This document shows, piece after piece, positions 1 to 9,087 of a stretch of 64,000 nt of DNA. The first letter of the stretch is position 1. Every line of letters starts with the position of its first letter. Where the stretch lies: contig NZ_CP132295.1 of NCBI RefSeq assembly GCF_030734285.1, forward strand, positions 496,001 through 560,000. Direction: 5' to 3'. The position numbers and the translations under genes are program-made. This DNA comes from Natronococcus sp. AD-5. GTDB taxonomy: Archaea; Halobacteriota; Halobacteria; Halobacteriales; Natrialbaceae. The notes beneath the pieces are model-generated. The model did not search any database, was not told the DNA's origin, and worked only from the letters and a program-made list of their open reading frames with translations.

Positions 1-1390
1 GGATGAAGATCCCGACCCACGTCTCGTGGGCGTACGCGCCGAGTCCCCACGGTCCGTACTGCCAGAACAGGACGGCGCCGATCCCGGTGGCGATCCCGTA
101 GAAGGCGCCGGACGCGGTCAGTCGCGGCCACGCCAGCCCGATGAGGATGACCGACACCAGCGGGGCGATGAACGACCAACCGAGCGCGAGCATGAGCGCG
201 GCGGTCTCTTGCCACGTAACGGCCCAGACCCACGCGGCGACGCCGATCACCACCGTGAAGATCCGGCTCGGCCCCACGAGTTCGTCGGACGTCGTCGCTC
301 GACCGACGAGCGGCTCCCACACGTCCCGAATCAGGATCGAGACGATGCCGATGATCGCGGTCGAGGCCGTGCTCATCAGCGCCGAGATCAGCGCGATGAG
401 GACGAACGCGTCCATCAGCGGCGGCATCTCGAGCAGCATGACACCGAACACGCCGCCGGAGCGGTAGCCGGCGGTGTCGGGGGCTCCCCACGCGGCGACC
501 GCGTACGCGCCGGGGAGCGCGAGCAGCAGCGAGAAGAACAGCGCCGTCAGGACGCCGCCCAGCACGGTTCCCTTTTTCGCGGCCTCCTCGCTGCGCGCGC
601 TCACCAATCGGATCCAGTAGTACTGATTCCCGATGATCAGCGCGCCCCAGCCGATGAACCACGTCACCGGACTGTTGAACGTCAGCGCGACGGGCTCCAT
701 CGCTCCCGTTCCCGATAGACTCGCCATCTGGGGGGCGGACGCGGCCATCCAGGAGGGCGAACCGAACGTAACGAACAGCCACGCCGCGACGACGATCATC
801 GCGACGCTCCCGATGACGACCTGAATGACGTCGTTGACCGTCACCGCCCACAGGCCGCCGAGGTACATGTAGACGAGCGTGATGAAGAGGATGCCGAACG
901 ACGCGTACAGGTACGAGAAGTCGGTCAGTTCGGCCACCACGAGACCGAGGCCGACGAACTGCGCCGCGACGACGCCGATGATGCCGAGGGCGCTCCCGAT
1001 CGCCGCGACCATCCGCGTCCGTCGATCGAATCGCTGCTCCATCCACTCCGACGTGGTGTACACCCCCGTTCTCCGAATGTACGGTGCGATCTTCCATCCG
1101 AAAATCACGAGGAACAGACACCACGTGAGCATGTACAGCGACGCCGGAAGGAGTCCGAGGGTGATGGCGAACTCCGGTAACGCCGATACCTGCGACCCGG
1201 CCAGCCCGATCGCGGCGAACCCGGCTCCGATCACGAGGTAGTTGATCTCTCTGCCCGATACGATGAAGTCCGACGTGGAATCGATCCACTTCTCGGTTCT
1301 GTATCCGACGTACAGCATCAGACCGAAAAAGAGGATCACTCCACCCAGCAACGAGACGATTTTGGCCGTATCCAGTGTGCCTTCTACCAT
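1..1390 (-). CDS. SSS-family sodium:solute symporter, C-terminus outside window
   Basis: Read on the minus strand from the ATG at 1390, this frame stays open to the window edge, so about 463 residues are visible and the C-terminus is missing. It begins MVEGTLDTAKIVSLLGG and is a chain of hydrophobic helices with the SSS-like early region SDFIVSGREIN followed by GAGFAAIGLAGSQVS. The family moves sodium with amino acids, sugars, carboxylates or similar solutes across the cytoplasmic membrane; the substrate cannot be read here. It lies downstream of, and on the same strand as, the FAH-family and cyclase genes, with a 146-nt AT-rich gap holding a TATA-like TATTAATGA (1417-1425) about 30 nt before the ATG. 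It may therefore have its own leaderless promoter. Import of an aromatic or amino-acid substrate for the neighbours is inference. Confidence 0.85.
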   Translation of the reverse strand, partial: MVEGTLDTAKIVSLLGGVILFFGLMLYVGYRTEKWIDSTSDFIVSGREINYLVIGAGFAAIGLAGSQVSALPEFAITLGLLPASLYMLTWCLFLVIFGWKIAPYIRRTGVYTTSEWMEQRFDRRTRMVAAIGSALGIIGVVAAQFVGLGLVVAELTDFSYLYASFGILFITLVYMYLGGLWAVTVNDVIQVVIGSVAMIVVAAWLFVTFGSPSWMAASAPQMASLSGTGAMEPVALTFNSPVTWFIGWGALIIGNQYYWIRLVSARSEEAAKKGTVLGGVLTALFFSLLLALPGAYAVAAWGAPDTAGYRSGGVFGVMLLEMPPLMDAFVLIALISALMSTASTAIIGIVSILIRDVWEPLVGRATTSDELVGPSRIFTVVIGVAAWVWAVTWQETAALMLALGWSFIAPLVSVILIGLAWPRLTASGAFYGIATGIGAVLFWQYGPWGLGAYAHETWVGIFI

Positions 1391-1536
1391 GCGTGTAATT
1401 CACACCCGGGGAGATGTATTAATGATTAGGGAAATTTTTACCGCACAGTAAAATAACCTAATTACACGTATTCCGGTAATAATTGTGCCGTTCGAACGGG
1501 ACGCTCCCCTGAACCGCCCTGATCGAGATTACGGGG

Positions 1537-2526
1537 CTACTCGGATCCGCTCGCGCCCGTCGACGCCGAATCGACGACGCGATGACGAAGCGTTCCGATC
1601 CCCTCCGCCTCGAGTTCGATTTCGTCGCCGGGCTCGAGCCAGCGATCCAATTCGAGGCCGCAGCCGTTACCGACCGTACCGCTTCCGAGGACGTCTCCCG
1701 GGTGGAGCGGTTCGGCCTGCGAGACGTGTTCGACGATCTCGGCGAACGAGTGGTACATCTCCCCCAGGGAGCCGTCCGACCAGACCTCGCCGTTGATCCG
1801 GGCGGATACCGCCAGGTTCTCGACGTCGATTTCGTCGGGGGTAACGAGCACCGGGCCGAGACCGTTCGCGAAGTCCTTCCCCTTGGCGGGACCGAGCTGT
1901 GCCGACATCTCCCGCAACTGGATGTCTCGGGCGCTGAAGTCGTTGAAGATCGTGTAGCCGGCGATGTACTCCTCGGCCCGTTCGGCCGGCACGTCACGGC
2001 CGCGTTTCCCGACGATCGCGGCGATTTCGAGCTCGTAATCGAGTCTGTCCGTGTACGCCGGCCACTCGACGTCGGCGCCCGGTCGCACGACCGTATCCGG
2101 ATTGCCCTTGTAGTACACCGGCATCTCGTACCAAGCGTCCGGCGGTTCCTCGAGGCTGTTTCGGACGTGTTCCTCGACGACCATGAAATCGCGAATCGAG
2201 TTCGGTCGCGGGAGCGGACCGAGTCGCACCACCTCCTCCCGACAGTATCGGAGCTGCGCACCGTCGGGACCGACCGACGTATCGGTTTCGGCGGCGAACT
2301 CGAGCGCCTCCCGAGCCGCCTCGAACGCCCGATCGCCGCGTCGCAGGAACGCGAGCATCTCCGGGGGAGTCGTAATCGCCGCGATCTCCGCGGGTCGCCG
2401 TTCTCCCCGCTCGGCCAGCACCGCCCCGTAGCTCGCGGTGACGTCGATCAGCTCCTCGTCGTCGACGGCGCCGACCCGCCGCACCGGTCCGACCGGCGTC
2501 TGGACCTCGAATTCGGTGAGCTTCAT
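1537..2526 (-). CDS. Fumarylacetoacetate hydrolase family protein
   Basis: This 329-residue protein starts at MKLTEFEVQTPVGP; I chose the ATG at 2526 because it overlaps the upstream stop codon as ATGA. FAH-superfamily features are visible: an RDFMVVEEHVRN segment, the acidic metal-site stretch YELEIAAIVGKRGRDV, and DFSARDIQ followed by KGKDFANGLGPVLVT. The family uses Mg2+ or Mn2+ to cleave or hydrate oxo-acids such as fumarylacetoacetate, fumarylpyruvate or 2-keto-4-pentenoate derivatives. It is translationally coupled to the cyclase-family gene (4-bp overlap) and followed by the SSS transporter. It could act on a ring-opened product of aromatic breakdown in the neighbouring cluster, but the substrate is not determined. 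Confidence 0.85.
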   Translation of the reverse strand: MKLTEFEVQTPVGPVRRVGAVDDEELIDVTASYGAVLAERGERRPAEIAAITTPPEMLAFLRRGDRAFEAAREALEFAAETDTSVGPDGAQLRYCREEVVRLGPLPRPNSIRDFMVVEEHVRNSLEEPPDAWYEMPVYYKGNPDTVVRPGADVEWPAYTDRLDYELEIAAIVGKRGRDVPAERAEEYIAGYTIFNDFSARDIQLREMSAQLGPAKGKDFANGLGPVLVTPDEIDVENLAVSARINGEVWSDGSLGEMYHSFAEIVEHVSQAEPLHPGDVLGSGTVGNGCGLELDRWLEPGDEIELEAEGIGTLRHRVVDSASTGASGSE

Positions 2527-3332
2527 GCCCCCTCCTCGACGAGCGCGACCGGCCTTACCCACCCGGCGCTACCGCCCGCGATGTTTACGGGAAACGTCAC
2601 GATCGTCGCGCCCGTCCGCGGGAGTTCGGTCAGGTTGGCCATCTTTTCGATCTGGCAGTACTCGACGTCGCGGCCCGCGAAGTGCGCCGGCCACAGCTCT
2701 TCCTCCGCGTCCGACTCGACGTACCGCCGTCCCATCTCGGCGAACGGTTTGTCGAAGCCGTACGCGTCCGTCCCGATTACCTTCACCCCTCGTTCGACGA
2801 GGTACTCGGTCGCGTCCGCGCCCATGCCGGGGAACTCGGTGAGGTAGTCAGCCGTCCCCCACAGCTCGTCGGCGCCGGTTCGGACGAGGACGATCTCCCC
2901 CTCCTCGAGTTCGTGATCGATGACTTCGAGTTCGGCCTCGATCTCGTCGACGCCGATTTCGGCGCCGGAACCCTTCTCGGTGAAATCCAGGACGATCGCC
3001 TCCCCGATACACCACTCGAGCGGAACGTCGTCGATCGTCCGCGATTCGGAACCGCCGCTTTTCGGCCCGTAGTGCCATGGCGCGTCCATGTGCGTTCCGG
3101 CGTGAGTGATCGCGGTGATCTCCTCCCAGGCCAGCCCGATCTCCTCCGGAAAGTCGTCCGCGTCGACGTCTCCGAAGCCGATTTCGCGAAGGCGTCCCGC
3201 GAGCAGTTCCGCACCCCGACGGTGGTCGAACCGTTCGATCGACGGCGGAAACGGCTCGCTCGGCGAGTCCGACTCCAGACCCACGCTCAGATCGACCAGC
3301 GTCGTTCGTTCGTCTCGAATCGTCTGCCACAT
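2523..3332 (-). CDS. Cyclase family protein, possible kynurenine formamidase
   Basis: This 269-residue protein belongs to the metal-dependent cyclase/KynB superfamily. The diagnostic motif HAGTHMDAPWHYGP (HxGTHxDxPxH) lies near residues 97-110, and an acidic DLSVGLESD patch lies near the N-terminus. Bacterial KynB proteins, about 210 residues, hydrolyse N-formylkynurenine to kynurenine; this protein is about 60 residues longer, so related cyclase or hydrolase activities remain possible. It stands upstream of the FAH gene with an ATGA overlap. On the other side, across 776 bp, is a divergent tryptophan-dioxygenase-type gene, with kynureninase just beyond, which makes formylkynurenine hydrolysis the leading guess. 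The alpha/beta-hydrolase at 6711-7655 is a rival candidate for that step. Confidence 0.8.
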   Translation of the reverse strand: MWQTIRDERTTLVDLSVGLESDSPSEPFPPSIERFDHRRGAELLAGRLREIGFGDVDADDFPEEIGLAWEEITAITHAGTHMDAPWHYGPKSGGSESRTIDDVPLEWCIGEAIVLDFTEKGSGAEIGVDEIEAELEVIDHELEEGEIVLVRTGADELWGTADYLTEFPGMGADATEYLVERGVKVIGTDAYGFDKPFAEMGRRYVESDAEEELWPAHFAGRDVEYCQIEKMANLTELPRTGATIVTFPVNIAGGSAGWVRPVALVEEGA

Positions 3333-4108
3333 TTTAGACTCGTTCGTACGTCACACGCTATCGTATAATACGGTTCGGACGGCTGCGTGCGTCGAGGAAG
3401 ACGTCTCGTCTTATTAGGCGCGATGACATTTACGACCGGTGATACGATCTGTCCCAACGACTCTTCGAAGGCGACGACGTGACAGTTTCCGAGAACGGTA
3501 CCTCCCTTCGGTTCCGGATCGAGCCGATATCGAACGCCCCAGATCGAGAGATACTCCACCGATCAGAGGGATCCTGAATACTTTGCAAGCGGACGGTGCC
3601 CGTCGGTCCGGTACCCGGTGTCGGATTCGAACCGCCGAAAAATAGTTACGACCCCCGTATGGAGCGCTCGATACGGGATCGATCGACGGTTCCGGTGAAC
3701 GCCCCGACTGACCCGACGATCCTTCGTACTCGGACCCGACAGCGTCGTAGCCGAGCGCATCGAATACCTCGGTACCGATCTTCGAACCGTGATTCGGCCG
3801 GCGGAACGTGATCACGACTGGATATCGCCGGGATCGAGGTGCGACCGCCCATTTCCAGCGCGGTACCTCGCCGAGTCGCCGATTTCTCTCCGATTCGACT
3901 ATATACGTAAACTGGGAGATGTTCGAACGAGCCTAATCCGTTATACGATCTCCGACTCGATACTCCGCACCGAGAGCGGGCGGCCGGCGGTCGCCGCTCG
4001 AATTAGAACATCTCCCACCAGAATCTCGAGTCGGCCGCCACACCTGTACGCTGATGTGTTCGATTGTAAACAAATTTTCATAGGGCTTGGGGTGGTAGTA
4101 CTCGTGAG
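3333..4108. other. Divergent intergenic region, no gene seen
   Basis: These 776 bases separate the divergently transcribed cyclase and dioxygenase genes. Open frames here are short, arginine-rich and unlike real proteins. The last 50 bases before the dioxygenase ATG are AT-richer and could hold its promoter. Confidence 0.6.
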
Positions 4109-5272
4109 ATGGTTCGACCCGCAACGAAGGTTCTGAAGGAGTACGACGTCACCGCCACGCGCGGGTTTCTCCCCGAGTCTGATCCGCTGCTCGCGTTCGA
4201 TACCGGCGACTACGACCGGCCGATCGCGAACTACCTCCGCGAGTTCGACCGACTCGGGGCCGAACTCCCCGGCCGACTCGAGGACGGAACCCTCCGGCCG
4301 GCCGTCCGCGATCTCGAACCGCCGCCGGACGGACTGTTCGAGGTGCTATCCGGGCGCGAAACGATCCGCTTGTGTCTCCTCAGCGGCTTCTTCGCGAGCG
4401 CGTACGTCAACGAGATCGGCGCCGACCCCGTCGATCGGCTCTCGGCGGGCGCGGCCGTGCCGCTGTATCGCACCTCTCAGCGGTTCGGCCGAAAGCCGAT
4501 CCTCTCGTACGACATGCTCTGCCTGCACAACTGGCAGCGCAGGGAGCCCGACTCCGGCTTCGACGCCGAGAATCTGGACACCGTCCAGCAGTTCACGTCG
4601 CTGTCCGACGAGCGGTGGTTCGTCGCGATCCACGTGGCGATCGAAGCGACGGCCGGCTCCGCGCTGACCGCGTGCGCGCGGGCCCAACGTGCCGTCCGCA
4701 ACGACGATCTCGACGCGCTGCTCGCGACCCTCGAGGCGATCGGCGACTCGCTCGAGGAACAAACCGCGATCATGGGCCGAATGACCGAGAACAACGATCC
4801 CGAGGCATTCGCTCGACGGTATCGCCCGTACTACGACGGGTTCGACGAAGTCGTTTACGAGGGCGTCGACGAACTCGAGGGAACTTCTCGAACGTTTCGG
4901 GGCGGGTCGGGCGCCCAGAGTTCGGTCCTGCCGTCGATCGACGCCGCACTCGGGATCGATCACGCCGCCACCGACCTGATCGAGAAGTTGCTCGACATGC
5001 GAAGCTACATGCCGGAAGCGCATCGATCCGTCATCGCGGCGTTCGACGAGGGCCCCGACGTCGGCCAGTACGTAGCCGACAGCGGTCGCGAGGATCTTCG
5101 CACCGAGTACAACCGCTGTATGGACGAGCTCGGCGCCTTCCGCGAGGTCCACTTCGGGCAGGTCGCCCAGTACATCAAGGCGGTGACCGGAGACACCACC
5201 GGGACCGGCGGCACCGACTACATGCAATTCCTCCCGATGCTGAAAAAGGAAACCGAAGCGCGGAAGATCTGA
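4109..5272 (+). CDS. Indoleamine 2,3-dioxygenase family protein
   Basis: This 387-residue protein carries the hallmark motifs of the heme-dependent indoleamine 2,3-dioxygenase (IDO) family rather than tetrameric TDO. FRGGSGAQSS is near residue 268, DMRSYMPEAHR near 304, HFGQVAQYIKAVTG near 355 (its histidine matches the proximal heme ligand of animal IDO), and the C-terminal GTGGTDYMQFL loop is present. Length matches animal and bacterial IDO (about 380-410). The expected reaction is O2-dependent opening of the tryptophan indole ring to N-formylkynurenine in the cytoplasm. The neighbouring kynureninase, convergent only 26 bp downstream, supports this. The start ATG at 4109 is followed directly by conserved-looking sequence. 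Some microbial IDOs have poor tryptophan affinity, so another indole substrate is possible. Confidence 0.9.
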   Translation: MVRPATKVLKEYDVTATRGFLPESDPLLAFDTGDYDRPIANYLREFDRLGAELPGRLEDGTLRPAVRDLEPPPDGLFEVLSGRETIRLCLLSGFFASAYVNEIGADPVDRLSAGAAVPLYRTSQRFGRKPILSYDMLCLHNWQRREPDSGFDAENLDTVQQFTSLSDERWFVAIHVAIEATAGSALTACARAQRAVRNDDLDALLATLEAIGDSLEEQTAIMGRMTENNDPEAFARRYRPYYDGFDEVVYEGVDELEGTSRTFRGGSGAQSSVLPSIDAALGIDHAATDLIEKLLDMRSYMPEAHRSVIAAFDEGPDVGQYVADSGREDLRTEYNRCMDELGAFREVHFGQVAQYIKAVTGDTTGTGGTDYMQFLPMLKKETEARKI

Positions 5273-5298
5273 GTCGGACGCGAACCGTTTTCGGCCGT

Positions 5299-6633
5299 CT
5301 ACGTCACTTCGCCCTGCGTCTCGTACCGTTCGTACGCCCGATCGTCGACGATCTCGCACAGTTCGTCGACGACCTCGAGCACGTCCTCGAACCCGACGTA
5401 CAGCGGCGCCGGACACACGCGGATGACGTTCGGCGGTCGAAAGTCCACGACGACGCCACGATCCCGGAGCGCCTGGCTGATCCGCTCGGCTTCGGGGTGT
5501 TCGAGCGCGACGTGACCGCCGCGTCGGTCGGGTTCCCGCGGCGTCCCGACCGCGAAGCCGCGGTCCGCGAGCCGCTCGTCGACGAGGAAGAGTAGATACG
5601 ACGTGAGCGCGAGGGACTTCTCGCGGATCGTCTCGATACCGGCTTCCGTAACGAGTTCGATCGAGCCGAACAACGGCGCCGCGCCGAGCACGGGAACCGT
5701 CCCGATCTGCCAGGCGCCGGCCGCGTCGGCCGGCGTAAACTCGAGATTCAGCTCGAACTGCGTTTCCTTGTCGTGGCCCCACCATCCCGCGAGCGCCGGC
5801 GTCGCATCGAAGTGACGCTCGTTGACGTAGAGACCGGCGATCGATCCGGGACCCGCGTTGAGGTACTTGTAGCTGCACCAGACCGCGAAGTCGGCGCCGA
5901 TCGCGGACAGTTCGTGGGGAACGGCGCCGATCGAGTGCGCGAGGTCGAACCCCGCGACGATTCCCCGCTCGTGAGCCGCGTCGGTGATCCGCTCGAGGTC
6001 GAACAGCTGCCCGCTGCGGTAGAGGACGGAGGGCATGAAGACGATTCCGACGTCGTGATCGTCCATCGCGGCGACGACATCGTCGGCCTCGATCGTCCGG
6101 CCGTCGCGGCTCTCGACCAGGTGGAGGTGCTCGTCCGGGTCGAGCCCTCGCTGGCGAAGCTGGGCGCGGATCGCGTAGTGATCGGTGGGGAAGTCGAGTT
6201 CGTTGACGAGCACGCCGCGGGGGTCGTCAGGCTCCAGGTGATCCAGGAACGTTCCGATCAGCGTGTGGATGTTGACTGTCGTCGAGTTCCCGACGACGAC
6301 TTCCTCCTCGCGGGCGCCCAGCAGCGGTGCGAGTTCGTCGCCCAGGCGTTCGCCGTACCGGAACCACGGCGGCTCGGCCTCGGTCCAGCCCCGGATCCCC
6401 AGTTCGCGCCACTGGTCGATCGCTCGCTGCAAGGTCCGCTCGGCGTCGTCGGAGATCGGACCGAGCGAGTTGCCGTCCATGTAGTGCTCGTCGGGGGCGT
6501 CGAAGCGATCCCGGAGCGTCGCGAGCGGGTCGGCGTCGTCGCGCTCGCGGGCGTACTCGAGGCCGGTTCGGTGGTCAGCGGCGCGGCGTTCGGCGGGCGC
6601 GTCGTCGTCCGCGTTCGAGTTCATGTGTTCCAT
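5299..6633 (-). CDS. kynU: Kynureninase
   Basis: This 444-residue PLP enzyme of aminotransferase fold type I matches kynureninase throughout. It has YMDGNSLGP near the N-terminus, PPWFRYGERLG, VVVGNSTTVNIH, the GFDLAHSIGAVPH segment with the PLP-binding Asp, the Schiff-base lysine in WCSYKYLNAGPGS near residue 241, and LAGWWGHDKETQF. The reaction is hydrolysis of kynurenine to anthranilate and alanine (or 3-hydroxykynurenine to 3-hydroxyanthranilate). I see no kynurenine 3-monooxygenase nearby, whereas an anthranilate-CoA-ligase-like gene is close, so anthranilate is the likely product. Starts at 6633 (MEHM) or 6624 (MNSN) are both possible. A 77-bp divergent spacer separates it from the esterase gene. 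Confidence 0.94.
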   Translation of the reverse strand: MEHMNSNADDDAPAERRAADHRTGLEYARERDDADPLATLRDRFDAPDEHYMDGNSLGPISDDAERTLQRAIDQWRELGIRGWTEAEPPWFRYGERLGDELAPLLGAREEEVVVGNSTTVNIHTLIGTFLDHLEPDDPRGVLVNELDFPTDHYAIRAQLRQRGLDPDEHLHLVESRDGRTIEADDVVAAMDDHDVGIVFMPSVLYRSGQLFDLERITDAAHERGIVAGFDLAHSIGAVPHELSAIGADFAVWCSYKYLNAGPGSIAGLYVNERHFDATPALAGWWGHDKETQFELNLEFTPADAAGAWQIGTVPVLGAAPLFGSIELVTEAGIETIREKSLALTSYLLFLVDERLADRGFAVGTPREPDRRGGHVALEHPEAERISQALRDRGVVVDFRPPNVIRVCPAPLYVGFEDVLEVVDELCEIVDDRAYERYETQGEVT

Positions 6634-6710
6634 CTCGAGGGGGACCTACAGGAACGTTTCGCCGTTTCGGAAGATAACAGTTAAACGGTCACTCGTTCGA
6701 CACTCACGGC

Positions 6711-7655
6711 ATGGAAGACGCGAGCGACGAACTGGACCCCGAACTCGAGGACGTCGTTGACGAGATCCAGGCGGCCGGCGTTCCGCCCTGGCACTCGCTG
6801 TCGGTCGAGAGCGCCCGCCGGCTCGAGGATGAGGTATTCTCGGCGGGCGACGGCCCCGAGATGCGGTCGGTGCGGGACCTGCGGATCGGCGGTCCCGACG
6901 GCGACCTGCCGATCAGGATCTATCGTCCGGACGCCGAGGAGCTGCCGACGCTCCTGTTCTACCACGGCGGCGGCTGGACGCTCGGGACGCTCGACTCCGC
7001 GGACGACATCTGCCGGGAACTGGCGGTCCGCGCGGAGTGTCTCGTCTGCTCCGTCGACTACCGTCTCGCGCCCGAACACCCCTTTCCCGCGGCTGTCGAC
7101 GACGCATACGCGGCGCTCGAGTGGGCCGCCGACTACGCCGACTCGCTCGGCGGCGATCCTGGCCGGCTGGGCGTGGCGGGGACAAGCGCCGGCGGGAACC
7201 TCGCCGCGGTGACGGCGTTGCGCGTGCGCGATAGCGGGCCGGGCGGGCCGAATCTCGACGGCCAGTTCCTGCTGTATCCGATGACCGATCGCTCGTTCGA
7301 TCGCGATTCCTACCGCGAGCACGGCGACGGACCGTTGCTCACCGCGGACGGGGTCAGATGGTTCTGGGACCAGTACCTCCGGAGTCCGATCGACGAACAC
7401 AACCCGTTCGCGACGGTGTTGCGGGCGCCGGATCTGTCGGGCGTCGCTCCGGCGACGGTGGTGACGGCAGGGTTCGACGTACTCCGGGACGAGGGCGCGG
7501 CCTACGCCGAGAAGCTCTCCGATCACGGCGTCCCGACCGAGTACGATCACTATCCGACGCTCACGCACGGGTTCCTCAGCCTGACTGACGACGTCGAGCG
7601 GGCCGACGAGGCGATGGACGCGCTCGCCGAGAAGATTCGATCGCGGCTCGCGTGA
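6711..7655 (+). CDS. Alpha/beta-hydrolase of the hormone-sensitive lipase family
   Basis: This 314-residue cytoplasmic protein has the HSL-family oxyanion motif FYHGGGWTLG (residues about 83-92), the block VDYRLAPEHPFPAAVDD, the nucleophile elbow GTSAGGN (about 158-164), an acid residue in GFDVLRDEGAAYAEKL and the catalytic His in TLTHGFLSL. These enzymes hydrolyse carboxyl esters; animal kynurenine formamidase (AFMID) is a distant relative with an HGGxW motif. Its place between kynureninase and TrpB makes it a second candidate for N-formylkynurenine hydrolysis, but ordinary esterase activity is equally consistent. A TATA-like stretch in the shared 77-bp spacer lies about 28 nt before the ATG. 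Confidence 0.88.
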   Translation: MEDASDELDPELEDVVDEIQAAGVPPWHSLSVESARRLEDEVFSAGDGPEMRSVRDLRIGGPDGDLPIRIYRPDAEELPTLLFYHGGGWTLGTLDSADDICRELAVRAECLVCSVDYRLAPEHPFPAAVDDAYAALEWAADYADSLGGDPGRLGVAGTSAGGNLAAVTALRVRDSGPGGPNLDGQFLLYPMTDRSFDRDSYREHGDGPLLTADGVRWFWDQYLRSPIDEHNPFATVLRAPDLSGVAPATVVTAGFDVLRDEGAAYAEKLSDHGVPTEYDHYPTLTHGFLSLTDDVERADEAMDALAEKIRSRLA

Positions 7656-7707
7656 GCGGGCTGTAGGGCTATTCCGAGAACGACGCCGGTGACAACGACT
7701 GCAGCGA

Positions 7708-8862
7708 TCAGTCGAAGTCGAACTTCTCCGCCGCGGTCTCCATGTCCTTGTCGCCGCGCCCCGAGAGGTTCACGAGAATCGTCTCGTGTTCGCCCTCTTC
7801 GGCCAACTGGATCGCTCGAGCGACGCCGTGGCTCGACTCGAGCGCCGGGATGATCCCCTCCGTCTCGCTGAGTTCGCGGAACGCGGCGAGGGCCTCGTCG
7901 TCGGTGACGGCGGTGTACTCGCAGCGGCCGACCTCGCGGAACATGGCGTGTTCCGGCCCGACGCCGGGGTAGTCCAGGCCGGCCGAGACGGAGTGGACCT
8001 CGACGCCGTCGTCGATGACGCGCGTCTTCATGCCGTGGATGACCTCGTCTTTCCCCTTCGCGAGCGGGGCGGCGTGTTTCGTCGAATCCGCCCCCTCCCC
8101 GCCCCCTTCGGCGCCGTAGAAGGCGACGTCGTCGTCGCGGAACGCGTGGAACAGCCCCATCGCGTTGGATCCCCCGCCGACGCACGCGACCGCGGCGTCC
8201 GGCAGGTCGCCCGTTCGCTCGCGGAACTGTTCGCGGGCCTCATCGCCGATGACGCTCTGGAAGTCCCGAACCATCCGCGGGAACGGATCCGGCCCGACGA
8301 CGCTGCCGACGAGGTAGTGGGTGTCCTCGACGTTCTCGACGAGGTCCTCGAGCGCGGCGTCGACGGCGTCGGCGAGCCCCTGTCCGCCCCTTGTCACCTC
8401 GTTGACCTCGGCTCCCATCAGGCGCATCCGGAAGACGTTCATCTTCTGGCGTTCGACGTCTTTCTTCCCCATGTAGATCTCCGTCTCGAGATCGAACAGC
8501 GCGCCGACCATCGCCGTCGCGGTTCCGTGCTGGCCGGCACCGGTCTCCGCGATCAGCCGATCTCTCCCGGCCTTCTTCGCGAGCAGCGCCTGTCCGAGAC
8601 AGTTGTTGATCTTGTGGGCGCCGCCGTGGAGCAGGTCCTCCCGTTTGAGGTAGATGTCGGCGTCGTATCGGTCGCTCAGGTTTTCGGCGTAGTACAGCGG
8701 CGTCGGCCGCCCGGCGTACTCCTCGAGATGGCGCCGAAAATCCGCCTGGAACTCCTCGCTCGTGCCGATCTCGTCGTACGCGTTCGCGAGTTGCTCGAGC
8801 GGTTCGTGGAGCGGTTCGGGAACGTGGCGGCCACCGTATTCGCCAAAGTCGTCTGTAGCCAT
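7708..8862 (-). CDS. trpB: Tryptophan synthase beta chain, orphan copy without trpA
   Basis: This 384-residue PLP enzyme of fold type II begins [17 protein letters not shown]. The PLP lysine is in HGGAHKINN, the catalytic Glu in [13 protein letters not shown], and the phosphate-binding loop is GGGSNAMG. These mark the TrpB1 type, not TrpB2. I trimmed the start to 8862 because a TATA box TAAATAAAG (8888-8896, minus strand) sits about 30 nt upstream and upstream sequence is not conserved-looking. TrpB condenses indole and serine to tryptophan, normally with TrpA. No trpA or other trp biosynthetic gene is present, and it neighbours tryptophan-degrading genes. Indole salvage or serine deamination are possible roles. 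The usual GS-x-TL after GAEV reads RGGQGL here. Confidence 0.9.
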   Translation of the reverse strand: MATDDFGEYGGRHVPEPLHEPLEQLANAYDEIGTSEEFQADFRRHLEEYAGRPTPLYYAENLSDRYDADIYLKREDLLHGGAHKINNCLGQALLAKKAGRDRLIAETGAGQHGTATAMVGALFDLETEIYMGKKDVERQKMNVFRMRLMGAEVNEVTRGGQGLADAVDAALEDLVENVEDTHYLVGSVVGPDPFPRMVRDFQSVIGDEAREQFRERTGDLPDAAVACVGGGSNAMGLFHAFRDDDVAFYGAEGGGEGADSTKHAAPLAKGKDEVIHGMKTRVIDDGVEVHSVSAGLDYPGVGPEHAMFREVGRCEYTAVTDDEALAAFRELSETEGIIPALESSHGVARAIQLAEEGEHETILVNLSGRGDKDMETAAEKFDFD

Positions 8863-9087
8863 ACTCGCCTGAATATTTCCGCCGCGGTAAATAAAGATAC
8901 GTCTCGTGATCACACGACACAATGTATATGCATGTACGCTAGAGAACAAATCTAGTACAGAACGCGACATTTTAAACCGTATCTGGTACGGGCCCGCCAA
9001 CATCGATACGTTTTAACGCACCGACCGTCCCCGATGAAAATTTGTGGGAATATTTAACATTGGGCACACGGTACTACGCGTACACGG

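Noticed and set aside
1582-2847. Long plus-strand frame opposite the FAH and cyclase genes
   Set aside because: It mirrors the codon pattern of the minus-strand genes, which carry clear family motifs. Similar mirror frames opposite kynU, trpB, cydA/cydB and livM were rejected for the same reason.
3600-3645. tRNA-like TpsiC-loop sequence (GGTTCGAATCC on the minus strand)
   Set aside because: The flanking bases do not form a TpsiC stem, and no anticodon arm or acceptor stem can be found around it.
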